From assembly GCA_037388465.1 (NCBI GenBank), contig JARRKE010000017.1:1-43271 (forward strand): a stretch of 43,271 nucleotides of DNA. The letters are read 5' to 3'. The position numbers and the translations under genes are program-made. Origin of the DNA: Gammaproteobacteria bacterium (lineage in GTDB: Bacteria; Pseudomonadota; Gammaproteobacteria; SpSt-1174). Below the pieces are notes generated by a model, which worked only from the letters and a program-made list of their open reading frames with translations, was not told the DNA's origin and did no database searches. Every line of letters begins with the position of its first letter. Within the stretch, counting starts at the first letter, position 1. Of the stretch, positions 7,859-16,853 are shown piece by piece.

Positions 7859-8380
7859 TCAAAACAACACCAAACTCCCAACTGCCACTGTCGTCCCGAT
7901 AATCGCTCCGACCAGTACGTCGCTGGGGTAGTGCAGGCCGAGCACCAGCCGCGACAGGGCCACCAGCAGGGTGAAGGGCACGACGACGATCGCCCACTGC
8001 GGATAGTAGCTGACCAGGATGATGGTGAAGCCCACCGCGTGCATGGTGTGCCCGGAGGGGAAGCTGAAGCGGTCCAGCGGCGGGACGCTCTGCAGGATGT
8101 CGCTGTTCATTCTGAAGGGGCGTTCGCGCTGGGTGCTGAGCTTGATCAGTTTGTACAACAGCAGCGAAAGCAGCCCGACGATCATCATGTGTGCCGAGAC
8201 CCGGGCGGCGGACTGGCCGTAGAGAAACGGCAGGGCGATGATGATGCTGTACCAGAAGATACCGTCTCCGAGCCGGCTCACCACGGCGAAGCTGCGCCTC
8301 AGCAGACGGCGTCGGGTGATGCGGTTGAAGAACAGGCAGGCCGAGATCTCGGCTTCACTCATACGCGCTAGCCAGTTCAT
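7859..8380 (-). CDS. PAP2-family membrane phosphatase
   Basis: 173-residue integral membrane phosphatase of the PAP2 superfamily, which acts on lipid phosphates or pyrophosphates at the membrane face. The three signature motifs are intact: K80-x6-R87-P88, PSGH at 108-111 (catalytic H111), and S143-R144-x5-H150-x3-D154. About five hydrophobic helices surround them. The ATG at 8380 is preceded by GAGAGG; longer upstream in-frame starts would add a low-complexity Pro/Ser/Thr stretch lying inside the preceding gene. Its start overlaps the end of the glycosyltransferase gene by 26 nt, so the two are likely coupled in translation. The substrate is probably a lipid intermediate of the same pathway, for instance phosphatidate. 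Confidence 0.88.
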   Translation of the reverse strand: MNWLARMSEAEISACLFFNRITRRRLLRRSFAVVSRLGDGIFWYSIIIALPFLYGQSAARVSAHMMIVGLLSLLLYKLIKLSTQRERPFRMNSDILQSVPPLDRFSFPSGHTMHAVGFTIILVSYYPQWAIVVVPFTLLVALSRLVLGLHYPSDVLVGAIIGTTVAVGSLVLF

Positions 8381-9563
8381 GACGTAGACCTCTCTGTGCG
8401 TGTTCCAGAAGAATGGCCTCGAGCTGGTCGAAGATATGTTCCCAGTCGAGGCGGTCGGTGGTGTCACGGGCGGCGGTGCGCAACGCTGCGATGCGTTGGG
8501 GTGCATCAGCCAGGTCGGTGGCGGCACGAATGAATGCCGCCGGGTCGTTTGGGGTGGCGAGCAGGCCGTTTTGCCCGTCGCGAATGTGTTCATGCGCCGC
8601 GGCGTCGTCGAAGCTGACCACCGCCAGCCCGCTGGCCATGGCCTCGATCACGACGTTGCCGTAGGTCTCCGAGGTGGAGGGGAACAGGAAGATGTCGCCG
8701 CTGGCGTAATGGCGGGCGAGGTCTTCGCCGCGTCGCGTGCCGCAGAACACGAAGTCCGGGTTTTGCGCCTTGAGGGGCTCCGCCTCGGGGCCGTCGCCCA
8801 CCAGCACGAAGCGTGCGCCGGGATGGTTGACCTCGATGCCGCGAAAGGCCTGAGCGGCGAGCGACAGGTTTTTTTCGGCGGCGAGGCGGCCGACATAGAC
8901 AATGGCTAGGGCATCGTCGTTCACGTCCCAGCTCCGGCGCAGTTCGTCGCTGCGGCGTACCGGATTGAACAGCGTGGTATCCACCCCGCGCGCCAGCACG
9001 TTCACGTTGGCGAAGCCGCGTGCCTCGAGGTCCTGCTTGAGGGCCCGGGTCGGGACCAGGGTGGCGCGGCTGCGATTGTGGAAGCGTCGCAAAAAGCCGG
9101 TGATGACCGTTTCCAGAAAGCCGATGCCGTAATAGCGGGAGTAGTAATCGAAATTGGTGTGAAAGCCCGTCACGGTCGGGATGCCGAGCCGGCGCGCGGC
9201 CTTCAGGGCGGAGCCGCCCAACGGGCCCTCGGTGGCGATGTAGATGACGTCCGGCATGGACACACGCCAGGATCGCTGTATGGCGCGTCGGGCCGGCAGG
9301 CCGATGTGTAGGCCGGGGTAGCCGGGCAGAGGCGCTCCGCCGACCAGCAGTTCCTGATACGCGCCTTCTGTTTGCGGCCGGTCGTCGCGGCCCTGGCGCG
9401 GGCGGATCACCTGGATACTGTGGCCTCGTTTGTGCAGCCCACGCACGAGCTGGGAAAGGGTATGGGCGACACCATTGACCTCCGGGGGCCAGGTTTCGGT
9501 GACCAGGGCGATGTGCAGCCCCGGTTCGACCGCGTCATCCGCGTTGGCTGCCTTGGTGTCCAT
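8355..9563 (-). CDS. GT4-family glycosyltransferase, probably lipid-directed
   Basis: 402-residue GT-B-fold retaining glycosyltransferase. The N-terminal acceptor domain opens with HIALVTETWPPEVNGVAHTLSQL, the pattern of GT4 enzymes that glycosylate diacylglycerol or related lipids. The C-terminal donor domain has VYVGRLAAEKNLSLAAQAF and the E-x7-E motif in SETYGNVVIEAMASG. Three ATGs are possible (9626, 9596, 9563). I chose 9563, which starts a polar segment before the first strand and limits overlap with olsA to 29 nt, though the ATG at 9626 has a fair AGGA site. Position after olsBA and before a PAP2 phosphatase suggests it sugars a lipid made by this cluster. The sugar and acceptor cannot be read from the sequence. 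Confidence 0.85.
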   Translation of the reverse strand: MDTKAANADDAVEPGLHIALVTETWPPEVNGVAHTLSQLVRGLHKRGHSIQVIRPRQGRDDRPQTEGAYQELLVGGAPLPGYPGLHIGLPARRAIQRSWRVSMPDVIYIATEGPLGGSALKAARRLGIPTVTGFHTNFDYYSRYYGIGFLETVITGFLRRFHNRSRATLVPTRALKQDLEARGFANVNVLARGVDTTLFNPVRRSDELRRSWDVNDDALAIVYVGRLAAEKNLSLAAQAFRGIEVNHPGARFVLVGDGPEAEPLKAQNPDFVFCGTRRGEDLARHYASGDIFLFPSTSETYGNVVIEAMASGLAVVSFDDAAAHEHIRDGQNGLLATPNDPAAFIRAATDLADAPQRIAALRTAARDTTDRLDWEHIFDQLEAILLEHAQRGLRHELASAYE

Positions 9564-10299
9564 CGTGTACGACTGCACGAACGATTGTGTGGGCATGGGC
9601 CGCCAGGTCGGTGCGCGAGGCGCCATGGGTGTCCTGAAGCGGCAGGAAATTCACCTCCACCTGGATCCGCTTTTCGCCGGTCAGATGCCACAGGTTGTCC
9701 AGCAGGCTCTGATCGTCGATGAAAGGCGCGACGGGGTTCACACCTTCCGGATGCGGGTAGGTGATGGCGACGGGCTGTACCGGGCGATGGGTGGCCACCG
9801 CGGTGTGGAACAGACGCGAATGGAAACGGCGTACGTCGCTGCCGTCACTGGTGGTGCCTTCGGGGAACAGCGCCACCTTCGCGCCGGCCTGCAGGCGGGT
9901 TTCCATTTCCCGGGAGGTAGCTTCGGCCGCGCCGCGGGCGCCGCGCTGGATGAAGACGGTGCCGGTGACGCGGGAAAACCAGCCTATCAACGGCCAGCCG
10001 CTGACCTCGGCCTTGGAAACGAAGCACAGCGGGGCGAGACCGCCCAGTATGTGGATGTCCAGCCAGGAGATGTGGTTGGCCACTACCAGGGCGGAACCCG
10101 CGTGGGGAGTGCCCTTGACGCGGATATCGAGCCCCAGCGCCCGGCACAGGCCGTGGTGCCACCATTGGATGATGCGGAAGAAGCGCGGTGTGGGGACGCC
10201 GCCTTCTCCGGTCCGGGCCATCAGCAGGGTGAGCAGGACTCCCATCAGGGCGTACCCGATCAAGAGGCTATAACGAGAGATTCGGCGCAGTGTTTTCAT
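9535..10299 (-). CDS. olsA: Lysophospholipid/lyso-ornithine lipid O-acyltransferase (PlsC family)
   Basis: 254-residue membrane acyltransferase of the PlsC/AGPAT family. The catalytic block NHISWLD gives H76-x4-D81, and FPEGTT at 145-150 is the glycerophosphate-binding motif. A hydrophobic N-terminal helix (about 10-28) anchors it. The ATG at 10299, after AAAGGGG, starts MKTLRRISRY; it overlaps the end of olsB by 32 nt. Because it directly follows olsB, the likely reaction is acylation of lyso-ornithine lipid to ornithine lipid, as for the adjacent olsB-olsA genes of pseudomonads. By motif alone it could equally be a second 1-acylglycerol-3-phosphate acyltransferase, so the symbol rests on context. 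Confidence 0.8.
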   Translation of the reverse strand: MKTLRRISRYSLLIGYALMGVLLTLLMARTGEGGVPTPRFFRIIQWWHHGLCRALGLDIRVKGTPHAGSALVVANHISWLDIHILGGLAPLCFVSKAEVSGWPLIGWFSRVTGTVFIQRGARGAAEATSREMETRLQAGAKVALFPEGTTSDGSDVRRFHSRLFHTAVATHRPVQPVAITYPHPEGVNPVAPFIDDQSLLDNLWHLTGEKRIQVEVNFLPLQDTHGASRTDLAAHAHTIVRAVVHDGHQGSQRG

Positions 10300-11065
10300 G
10301 CGCCCCTTTATACTCGACGTACTCCTTGCCGAGGAAATGACGCTGGTATCGCGGATTGACATGCTCCATATCCAGCAGGATGAAAACGTCCGCCACACTG
10401 AAGTCCGGATCCCAGCAGGGCTCGCCGCAGACCTTGGCGCCGAGACGCAGATAGGCCTTGAGCAACGGCGGCATGAAGACGTCCGCGGCGGGGATCTGGT
10501 TGATGTCCGGCAGCGCCAGGCGCGGCGCGACGCGTTGTTCGGGATCGGCCAGGTACTTGTCGCGGATCTGCTCCATGATGGCGTGGGCCTGATAGCCGCC
10601 GTCCAGCATGGGGATGCTGGCGCAGCCCATCATGTAGTCGAAGCGGTTGATGAACATGAAGCGCGCGAGTCCGGACCACAGGACCGCGATCGCGCCGCCG
10701 CTGCGATAATCGGAATGGATGCAGGTGCGCCCCACTTCCATGATGCGGCCGGGCAGCGGCAGCAGGCCGTTGAGATCGAATTCGTTCTGGGAATAGAAGC
10801 CGCCGGCGAGCTGGGCCTGGTCGTCGGTCAGGATGCGGGTGCTGCCGACCACTTCGCCGCTGGCGTTGTCGCGCACCAGAAGATGATGGCAGTACGAGTC
10901 GTAATGGTCCTGGTCCAGGCCGCTTTCACCGGACTCCAGTTGCGCACCCATCTCCTCGGCGAAAATGCGGTAGCGCAGTCGCTGAGATTCACGTACGGCG
11001 TCCGCGTCGGCAGCGAGCATGACGCTGAGCGCGGGTTGGTCCTGTTTGGCTGCGGTATGAGTCAT
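10268..11065 (-). CDS. olsB: L-ornithine N-alpha-acyltransferase (OlsB-like, GNAT fold)
   Basis: 265-residue acyl-ACP-dependent GNAT-fold enzyme that adds a 3-hydroxyacyl chain to the alpha-amino group of ornithine, the first step of ornithine lipid synthesis. Family-typical stretches are LRYRIFAEEMGAQ (30-42), LDQDHYDSYCHHLLV, ILTDDQAQLAGGFYSQNEFDL, and EVGRTCIHSDYRSGGAIAVLW. The paired acyltransferase gene follows with a 32-nt overlap. GAGGG lies about nine bases before the ATG. Ornithine lipids are phosphorus-free membrane lipids often made under phosphate limitation; a PhoX gene lies 5 kb away, but no Pho box was seen before olsB. Some annotations give this family only as a GNAT or exosortase-associated acyltransferase. 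Confidence 0.85.
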   Translation of the reverse strand: MTHTAAKQDQPALSVMLAADADAVRESQRLRYRIFAEEMGAQLESGESGLDQDHYDSYCHHLLVRDNASGEVVGSTRILTDDQAQLAGGFYSQNEFDLNGLLPLPGRIMEVGRTCIHSDYRSGGAIAVLWSGLARFMFINRFDYMMGCASIPMLDGGYQAHAIMEQIRDKYLADPEQRVAPRLALPDINQIPAADVFMPPLLKAYLRLGAKVCGEPCWDPDFSVADVFILLDMEHVNPRYQRHFLGKEYVEYKGAHENTAPNLSL

Positions 11066-11162
11066 GGCGTCTTCCCTCTGAGACGGATGACGCCATCGTA
11101 TGCACGTTAATTGTCAACTTCGTGAAATGCCTGTGACAGCCAGGTGACGGTGATACTTCAAA

Positions 11163-11573
11163 TCAAGGAAGTGGGCCTTCATAAGGGCCGGATTCCAGCG
11201 GCAGGTCTTCCGCCTCCCACATCTTGATGCCGCCGGCCAGGTTCAGCACCTGGTCGAAACCCATCAGGTTCAGGGTGGTGCAGGCCATGGCGCTGCGCGC
11301 GCCGGTGTCGCAGACCAGCACCAGTTCGCGCCCCCGGGCGCTGTACAGGGTCTCGACGCGGTGCTTGTTGTTGGGGTCGGCGGCGCCTTCCAGCATGCCG
11401 CGCGGGATCAGCAGGCTGTCCGGGATGTGGGTCTGCTCGTACTCGTAGGGCTCGCGTACGTCGACCAGCAGCAGGTCCTCGCCGTCCTCGATCCGCTCGG
11501 CGAGGTCGTCGGCCTGGATCTCCTGCAGATTGGCCCGGGCCTCCTGGATGAAATCGCTCAAGGTTTTGCTCAT
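11163..11573 (-). CDS. Single-domain rhodanese-like sulfurtransferase
   Basis: 136-residue rhodanese domain protein, likely cytoplasmic as there is no signal peptide. The active-site loop CDTGARS has the persulfide-forming cysteine C88, and the LLLVDVREPYEYEQTHIPDSLLIP segment is typical of the fold. Rhodaneses carry sulfane sulfur between thiosulfate, persulfides and acceptors, which fits a sulfur oxidiser. The ATG at 11573 is used; an in-frame TTG two codons upstream is possible. No strong ribosome site is visible. It is divergent from the flavodiiron-like gene, sharing a 112-bp AT-rich spacer, so the pair may share control. Confidence 0.9.
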   Translation of the reverse strand: MSKTLSDFIQEARANLQEIQADDLAERIEDGEDLLLVDVREPYEYEQTHIPDSLLIPRGMLEGAADPNNKHRVETLYSARGRELVLVCDTGARSAMACTTLNLMGFDQVLNLAGGIKMWEAEDLPLESGPYEGPLP

Positions 11574-11685
11574 AATCAAATTTCAGATTTTTTACAGGGT
11601 TTATAGTTGTAACCTAGCTGCCAGTGCGTGCGGGCTATGACAAGGTCGAACATTATATAAATCTCCACATTATTAAGGATTCCAC
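11574..11685. promoter_or_regulatory. AT-rich divergent promoter region
   Basis: 112-bp spacer between divergent rhodanese and flavodiiron-like genes. On the plus strand the segment TTATATAAAT at about 11653-11662 could hold a -10 box, and AAGGAT serves as ribosome site for the gene at 11686. No clear -35 was identified. Confidence 0.4.
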
Positions 11686-12456
11686 ATGCCGGTCGAACTC
11701 TATAACGATGGCAAGCATCGTTGCATTGTCTTCACCGATCTGGTCACGGGGGAGGGTGTCCAATCCAACCAGTTCCTGATCGTTGACGGTACCCACGAAG
11801 CCCTGATCGATCCGGGCGGGGAACTCACCTTCACTGCGTTGAGCATGGCGATCTCGCAGGTTACCAACATCAAGAACCTGGACTACCTGCTGGTCTCCCA
11901 TCAGGATCCGGACATCATCTCCTCGCTGCCGAGCTGGATTTCCCGCACCGAGGCGAAGATCGTCGTCTCCCAGCTCTGGTCACGTTTCCTGCCTCACCTG
12001 ATCCCGAACTATATGGGAGACAAGGTGGGCGATCGCTGCATCTGCCTGCCGGATACCGGCGGCGTGGTGCCTTTCGGCGACAGCGTCATCAAGGCAATTC
12101 CGGCGCACTTCCTGCATTCGGTCGGCAATATCCAGTTCTACGATCCGGTGAGCAAGATCCTGTTTTCCGGCGACATGGGGGCGTCCATCGTCGAGGCCGG
12201 GGCCGATGAAGCGGTCGAGGACTTCGCCGCCCATGTGCCCTCCATGGTCGGGTTCCACCGGCGCTACATGGCCTCGAACAAGGCCTGCCGCCTGTGGGCC
12301 AACATGGTGCGCGAAATGGACGTCGACATGATCGTTCCCCAGCACGGACGGCACTTCAAGGGGCCGGAAATGGTCAATCAGTTCCTCGACTGGATTTCCG
12401 ACCTGCAGTGCGGGGTGGACCTGCTGACCCAGGACAATTTCCGCGAACCTAAGTAG
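11686..12456 (+). CDS. Flavodiiron-like metallo-beta-lactamase-fold protein (ODP type, no flavodoxin domain)
   Basis: 256-residue metallo-beta-lactamase-fold protein resembling the diiron domain of flavodiiron proteins and the stand-alone oxygen-binding diiron proteins. The metal-ligand set can be traced: H72-x-D74-x-D76 (SHQDPD), H141 or H144 (PAHFLHS), D163 (FSGDMG) and H220 (PQHG), corresponding to the H-E-D-H-D-H set of flavodiiron enzymes with Glu replaced by Asp. There is no flavodoxin or rubredoxin domain, so an electron donor or a pure sensor role must be sought elsewhere. A role in O2, NO or peroxide handling is inferred from the fold. AAGGAT supports the ATG. Its last 8 nt overlap tail-to-tail with the DUF255 gene. 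Confidence 0.85.
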   Translation: MPVELYNDGKHRCIVFTDLVTGEGVQSNQFLIVDGTHEALIDPGGELTFTALSMAISQVTNIKNLDYLLVSHQDPDIISSLPSWISRTEAKIVVSQLWSRFLPHLIPNYMGDKVGDRCICLPDTGGVVPFGDSVIKAIPAHFLHSVGNIQFYDPVSKILFSGDMGASIVEAGADEAVEDFAAHVPSMVGFHRRYMASNKACRLWANMVREMDVDMIVPQHGRHFKGPEMVNQFLDWISDLQCGVDLLTQDNFREPK

Positions 12457-14524
12457 TTCCTTCCAGCGCCGCCTCCAGTTCCGCCGCTGCGCGGATGGGG
12501 GCGGAGCAGGTCATGCCGGTGCACAGGTAGGCCACCGTTTGTTCTTCCACCGGTTTGTCCGCCAGCGCGGGCGGCAGATCGTCCGCCTGCGCCGGTAACG
12601 CAAAGCACAACCGGCGCGGCGCGTACGGCCTGATGCAGGCCTGCGCCCAGCGGTCCAGGTCCTCTCCCTCGCCGCGCAGGATCGCCACCTGCGGATAATG
12701 CAGGTGCTCCTCGAAGGCGGTCAGCAGGGCGCAGTGGGCGGAAGGCGCCTGTTCCATGGCGTAGGCCGCCGCGCGCAGCGCGCGTTCGGCCGCCTCCAGA
12801 TAGCGGGTCTCGCCCAGCAGATGGCCAAGGCGGGACAGGGCCTGTACCGCGATGGCGTAGCCCGCGGGCATGGCCTCGTCGGCCAGCGCCCGCGGACGCT
12901 GGATCAGCGTCTCGTGATCGTCGGCGGTAAAGAAGAAGCCGCCGTGTTCCTTGTCCTCGAAATGCGCCAGCAGCACCTCCGCCAGCTCCCTGGCGAACAG
13001 GAGCTCGTCGGTGCGCCAGCGTACCTGCAGCAGCTCCAGAATCGCGTCGATCAGGAAGGCGTAATCGTCCAGATAGGCGGCCAGATGGGCCCGTCCGCCC
13101 TTGTAAGTGGCCAGCAGCCTGCCGTCCCGCCACATCGTGGCGCGGATGAAGTCCAGGGCGCGGTCGGCCGATTCCGTGCAGCGGTTCAGGCCAAGGTGGC
13201 GTGCGGCGATGGCCATGCCGCGGATCATCAGCGCGTTCCAGCTGGTGAGGATCTTGTCGTCGCGCCCCGGGCGCACGCGTCGTTCCCGTGCGGCGAGCAG
13301 GGTCGCGCGCGCCGTATCGAGCAGGACCTCGGTTTCCTTGACCGGGCGGCCGGTCTTCGCGGCAAGGGTTTCGAGATCCTTGAAGACGTGCAGATGCCAG
13401 CGTCCCTCGAAGTTGGGTGGATGATCGAGGCCGAACCGTCGGGCAAGGGTTTCATAGGCGTCAGGTGGCAGCAGCTCCCTGGCTTCGTCCGGGGTCCACA
13501 CGTAATAGCGTCCTTCCTCTCCCTCCGAATCGGCATCCAGAGAAGCGTAGTAACCGCCTTCCGGCGACTGCATCTCGCGCATCACCCAGTCGGCCGTTTC
13601 GCGCGCGATGCGCTCGAACAGCGGCTCGCCGGCCGCCGCGGCGGCCTGGGCATACAGCGCCAGCAGCGGGCCGTTGTCGTAGAGCATCTTTTCGAAGTGC
13701 GGAATCATCCACTGGTCATCCACCGAATAGCGGCAGAATCCCCCGCCCAGCTGATCGTAGATGCCGCCCAACGCCATCTTCTCCAGGGTGAAGAGGGCCA
13801 TGTGCCGGGCGTGATCGTCCGCCCCGCCGCCGTCGCATGTCAGGGCCCAGTGGCGGAGCAGCCGTTCGATGCTGGCGGGATGCGGAAACTTGGGTGCCGC
13901 ACCGAAGCCGCCGTCGTGGCTGTCGAAGGCCTGGGCCAGCTCCGCTCTTGCCTGATCGAGGGCGGCCGAATTGAGCGGCATGCCGGTTTCGCGCTGGGCG
14001 TAGACCTCGCCCAGCGCCGATTGCAGCGACGCATTCTGGCGTTCGATTTCGTCGCCGTGCTGCTGGTGGAAATCGGCCACGCGCTGCAGCAGCTCCCGGA
14101 AGGCGGGCAGGCCGTAGCGTGCCTCTTTGGGGAAGTAGGTGCCGCCGAAGAACGGCATCTGGTCGTGGGCGGTGAGGAACATGGTCAGCGGCCAGCCGCC
14201 CGCGCGCTGGGTGAGCATGGCGTGCGCCGTCTGATACAGCTTGTCGAGGTCGGGACGCTCCTCGCGGTCCACCTTGATGTTGACGAAGCGTTCGTTCATC
14301 AGGCGGGCGGTATCTTCGTCCTCGAAAGACTCGTGTGCCATGACGTGACACCAGTGGCAGGCGGAATAGCCGATGGACAACAGGATCGGCTTGTTTTCGC
14401 GGCGGGCGGTTTCCAGGGCCTCCGGGCCCCAGGCGTACCAGTCCACCGGATTGTCGGCGTGCTGCTGCAGGTAAGGGCTGGTCTCTTCGCCCAGGCGATT
14501 GCGTGTCTGGTGGGTGTCGTTCAT
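12449..14524 (-). CDS. DUF255 thioredoxin-domain protein (YyaL/SSP411 family)
   Basis: 691-residue protein with an N-terminal thioredoxin-like domain carrying CHWC (C56, C59) in [15 protein letters not shown], followed by a long alpha/alpha-barrel region resembling N-acylglucosamine 2-epimerases and six-hairpin glycosidases (for example [24 protein letters not shown]). The family is widespread from bacteria to animals (spermatogenesis-associated protein 20), and its reaction is not firmly established. It is soluble with no signal peptide. The ATG at 14524 fits conservation ([19 protein letters not shown] follows); a start 42 nt upstream would lie inside the palindrome region. No good ribosome site is seen. 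The gene converges on the flavodiiron-like gene with overlapping stop codons. Confidence 0.9.
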   Translation of the reverse strand: MNDTHQTRNRLGEETSPYLQQHADNPVDWYAWGPEALETARRENKPILLSIGYSACHWCHVMAHESFEDEDTARLMNERFVNIKVDREERPDLDKLYQTAHAMLTQRAGGWPLTMFLTAHDQMPFFGGTYFPKEARYGLPAFRELLQRVADFHQQHGDEIERQNASLQSALGEVYAQRETGMPLNSAALDQARAELAQAFDSHDGGFGAAPKFPHPASIERLLRHWALTCDGGGADDHARHMALFTLEKMALGGIYDQLGGGFCRYSVDDQWMIPHFEKMLYDNGPLLALYAQAAAAAGEPLFERIARETADWVMREMQSPEGGYYASLDADSEGEEGRYYVWTPDEARELLPPDAYETLARRFGLDHPPNFEGRWHLHVFKDLETLAAKTGRPVKETEVLLDTARATLLAARERRVRPGRDDKILTSWNALMIRGMAIAARHLGLNRCTESADRALDFIRATMWRDGRLLATYKGGRAHLAAYLDDYAFLIDAILELLQVRWRTDELLFARELAEVLLAHFEDKEHGGFFFTADDHETLIQRPRALADEAMPAGYAIAVQALSRLGHLLGETRYLEAAERALRAAAYAMEQAPSAHCALLTAFEEHLHYPQVAILRGEGEDLDRWAQACIRPYAPRRLCFALPAQADDLPPALADKPVEEQTVAYLCTGMTCSAPIRAAAELEAALEGTT

Positions 14525-14535
14525 GATCTGATCTG

Positions 14536-14569
14536 TCGAATATTCGAAAATGTGCGCTCTGCACATTTT
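14536..14569. promoter_or_regulatory. Twin palindromes upstream of the DUF255 gene
   Basis: A perfect 12-bp palindrome TCGAATATTCGA (14536-14547) abuts a 9-bp inverted repeat AAAATGTGC / GCACATTTT (14547-14555 / 14561-14569) with a 5-nt centre. Both lie 12-45 nt before the ATG at 14524. They look like operator sites for a dimeric regulator, or a leader hairpin. Confidence 0.5.
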
Positions 14570-14804
14570 TCAATCGCGCCGGTGTGGTACCTATCCGGGC
14601 GTGGCTTTGGATTTCGGGCGGGCTCCGGCCCACGCGGACCTGTCGCGGCAGAAGCGCTTTGCGACGACTTGCCGGACACTATAGCGACTGTGAACGGAGC
14701 CCGTCTCGTTTCCGCGTTGCACGTGGGGGCATGCGGATGAACCTGTTACCGCCCTTGCCTCGGAACCCGTTCGATAACAACCGTACGATCAGAGCTCGAA
14801 TATC

Positions 14805-16007
14805 ATGTCCGATCCCAGTCTGCCCGTCCTGCGCCTCAAGCGACATGAAGAACGCCGCCTGCGCGCCGGCCATCTATGGATATTCAGTAACGAGGTCGAT
14901 ACCCAGGCCACCCCACTGAACGATTTTTCTCCGGGGCAGGTGGTGGAGATCCAGGATTCGGGCGGGCGTGCGCTCGGTACCGGCTACGTGAATCCGCACT
15001 CCCTGATCTGCGCTCGCCTGGTCAGCCGCGACCCGCGGGTGGTCCTCGACGCGGCGCTGATCGGTTTGCGTCTTACCCAGGCGCTGGCGCTGCGTGAGCG
15101 CCTGTTTGCAGAACCCTATTATCGTCTGGTGCATGCCGAGGGCGACGGTCTGCCCGGGCTGGTGGTGGACCGTTACGGCGACGTGCTGGTGGTGCAGATC
15201 ACCACCGCGGGGATGGAGGTCCAGCAGGACGTGGTGCTGGAGGTACTGCAGACCCAGTTGGCGCCGAAGGCGATCGTGTTGCGCAACGACACCGCGGTGC
15301 GCGAGCTGGAAGGGCTGCCGCAGGAGATCCGCGTCGCCCACGGCGAACTGGCGGACATCCTCGAGGTGCGCGAGAACCACGCCCGCTACCGGGTCGCGGT
15401 CAGCGGCGGGCAGAAGACGGGCTGGTTCTACGACCAGCGCGACAACCGTGCGCGTCTGGGCCGCTACGTGCGCCTGCCGGGCGCGCGGGTGCTGGACGTG
15501 TTCAGCTACGTTGGCAGCTTCGGCATCCAGGCCGCCCTCGCCGGTGCCGACGAGGTGGTGTGCGTGGACGCCTCGCAGCAGGCGCTCGGACTGCTACGCG
15601 AAAACGCCGCGCTCAACGATGTCGCGGCGCGCGTCGAGACGGTGCACGGCGATGCGTTCGAGGCCCTGCGGGCCCTGCGCGGCGAAGGGCAGCGCTTCGA
15701 CGTGGTGGTGGTCGATCCACCGGCCTTCATCAAGCGGCGCAAGGACATCAAGGCGGGGGAACAGGCCTACCGGCTGATCAACCGGCTGGCCATGCAGGTG
15801 CTGGCCGACGACGGCATCCTGGTCTCCTGTTCGTGCTCCTTCCACCTTTCGCGCGAGGCCCTGGTGCGCCAGATGCAGCACGCCGCCCAGCTGGCCGGGC
15901 GCAGTCTGCAGATTCTGGAACACGGCTATCAGGGGCCGGATCATCCCATGCATCCGGCCATCGCCGAGACCGCCTATCTCAAGGCGGTGTTTGCGCGAAT
16001 TCTTTGA
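14805..16007 (+). CDS. rlmI: 23S rRNA (cytosine-5-)-methyltransferase, RlmI family
   Basis: 400-residue class I methyltransferase that makes 5-methylcytosine in 23S rRNA (C1962 in E. coli). An N-terminal PUA RNA-binding domain (LRLKRHEERRLRAGHLWIFSNEV, to about 75) is followed by the RlmI EEHEE-type middle region and a Rossmann domain with the SAM motif VLDVFSYVGSFGIQAALAGA and the VVVDPPAFIKRR motif. SCSCSFHL near residue 345 supplies the catalytic cysteine region. Length equals the family norm of about 400. It is preceded by a 280-bp non-coding spacer and followed 49 bp later by lgt. No strong Shine-Dalgarno site is seen before the ATG. Confidence 0.93.
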   Translation: MSDPSLPVLRLKRHEERRLRAGHLWIFSNEVDTQATPLNDFSPGQVVEIQDSGGRALGTGYVNPHSLICARLVSRDPRVVLDAALIGLRLTQALALRERLFAEPYYRLVHAEGDGLPGLVVDRYGDVLVVQITTAGMEVQQDVVLEVLQTQLAPKAIVLRNDTAVRELEGLPQEIRVAHGELADILEVRENHARYRVAVSGGQKTGWFYDQRDNRARLGRYVRLPGARVLDVFSYVGSFGIQAALAGADEVVCVDASQQALGLLRENAALNDVAARVETVHGDAFEALRALRGEGQRFDVVVVDPPAFIKRRKDIKAGEQAYRLINRLAMQVLADDGILVSCSCSFHLSREALVRQMQHAAQLAGRSLQILEHGYQGPDHPMHPAIAETAYLKAVFARIL

Positions 16008-16055
16008 ATGCGCCTGTCATTTCGGTGTCCGGGTTGCGTGCTACCATAGCGCCCC

Positions 16056-16838
16056 ATGCTGCCCTATCCCCGGATCGATCCCATCGCCTTTTCAGTCGGA
16101 CCGCTCAAGGTCCACTGGTACGGCATCATGTATCTCATCGGCTTTCTGGGGTTCTGGGGGCTCGGCAGTCTGCGTGCCCGGCGGGCGGACAGCCCACTGC
16201 GCCCCGAGCAGGTGGGCGACCTGTTGTTCTACGCGGCGCTGGGGGTGATTCTCGGCGGCCGCATCGGCTACGTCCTGTTCTACAACCTGCCGTTTTATTG
16301 GTCTCACCCGCTGGAGGTCTTCGCCGTATGGGACGGCGGGATGAGTTTCCACGGCGGGATGCTCGGCGTTTTCGCCGCCGCCTGGCTGTATGGCCGTTAT
16401 CTGGGCTGCGGATTCCTGCGCCTGACCGACTTCGGCGCGCCCATGGTGCCCATCGGCCTGGGGGCCGGGCGCATCGGCAACTTCATCAACGGCGAATTGT
16501 GGGGGAAGGTCACTGACCTGCCCTGGGGGATGGTGTTCCCGAGCGGCGGACCGCTGCCGCGCCAGCCCTCGCAGCTCTACGAGTTTGCGTTGGAAGGGGT
16601 GGTCCTGTTCACCATCCTGTGGACCTTTTCGAGTCGCTCGCGTCCCGTGGGCGCGGTGTCCGGCATGTTTTTGCTTTTTTACGGCCTGTTCCGTTTCCTG
16701 GTCGAATTCGTGCGTGAGCCCGACCCGCAGCTCGGCTATTTGGCCTTCGGCTGGCTGACCATGGGGCAGGTGCTGAGTGCGCCCATGATCCTGCTCGGCA
16801 TCGGCATGCTGGTGTGGGCCTATCGGCGTGCGGGCTAG
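16056..16838 (+). CDS. lgt: Prolipoprotein diacylglyceryl transferase
   Basis: 260-residue inner-membrane enzyme that moves diacylglycerol from phosphatidylglycerol to the lipobox cysteine of prolipoproteins, the first step in lipoprotein maturation. It has seven or so hydrophobic helices and the Lgt signature [17 protein letters not shown] near residues 138-153. The N-terminal [28 protein letters not shown] and the [11 protein letters not shown] block are also typical. A likely client in this window is the lipoprotein encoded at 31013-31465. lgt-thyA-folA is a common gammaproteobacterial order; thyA begins 15 bp after lgt ends. Confidence 0.97.
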   Translation: MLPYPRIDPIAFSVGPLKVHWYGIMYLIGFLGFWGLGSLRARRADSPLRPEQVGDLLFYAALGVILGGRIGYVLFYNLPFYWSHPLEVFAVWDGGMSFHGGMLGVFAAAWLYGRYLGCGFLRLTDFGAPMVPIGLGAGRIGNFINGELWGKVTDLPWGMVFPSGGPLPRQPSQLYEFALEGVVLFTILWTFSSRSRPVGAVSGMFLLFYGLFRFLVEFVREPDPQLGYLAFGWLTMGQVLSAPMILLGIGMLVWAYRRAG

Positions 16839-16853
16839 GCGAGGATTGATACG

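Noticed and set aside
12698-14740. 680-codon plus-strand frame opposite the DUF255 gene
   Set aside because: Antisense shadow with no recognisable domain; the DUF255 reading has CHWC and family conservation.
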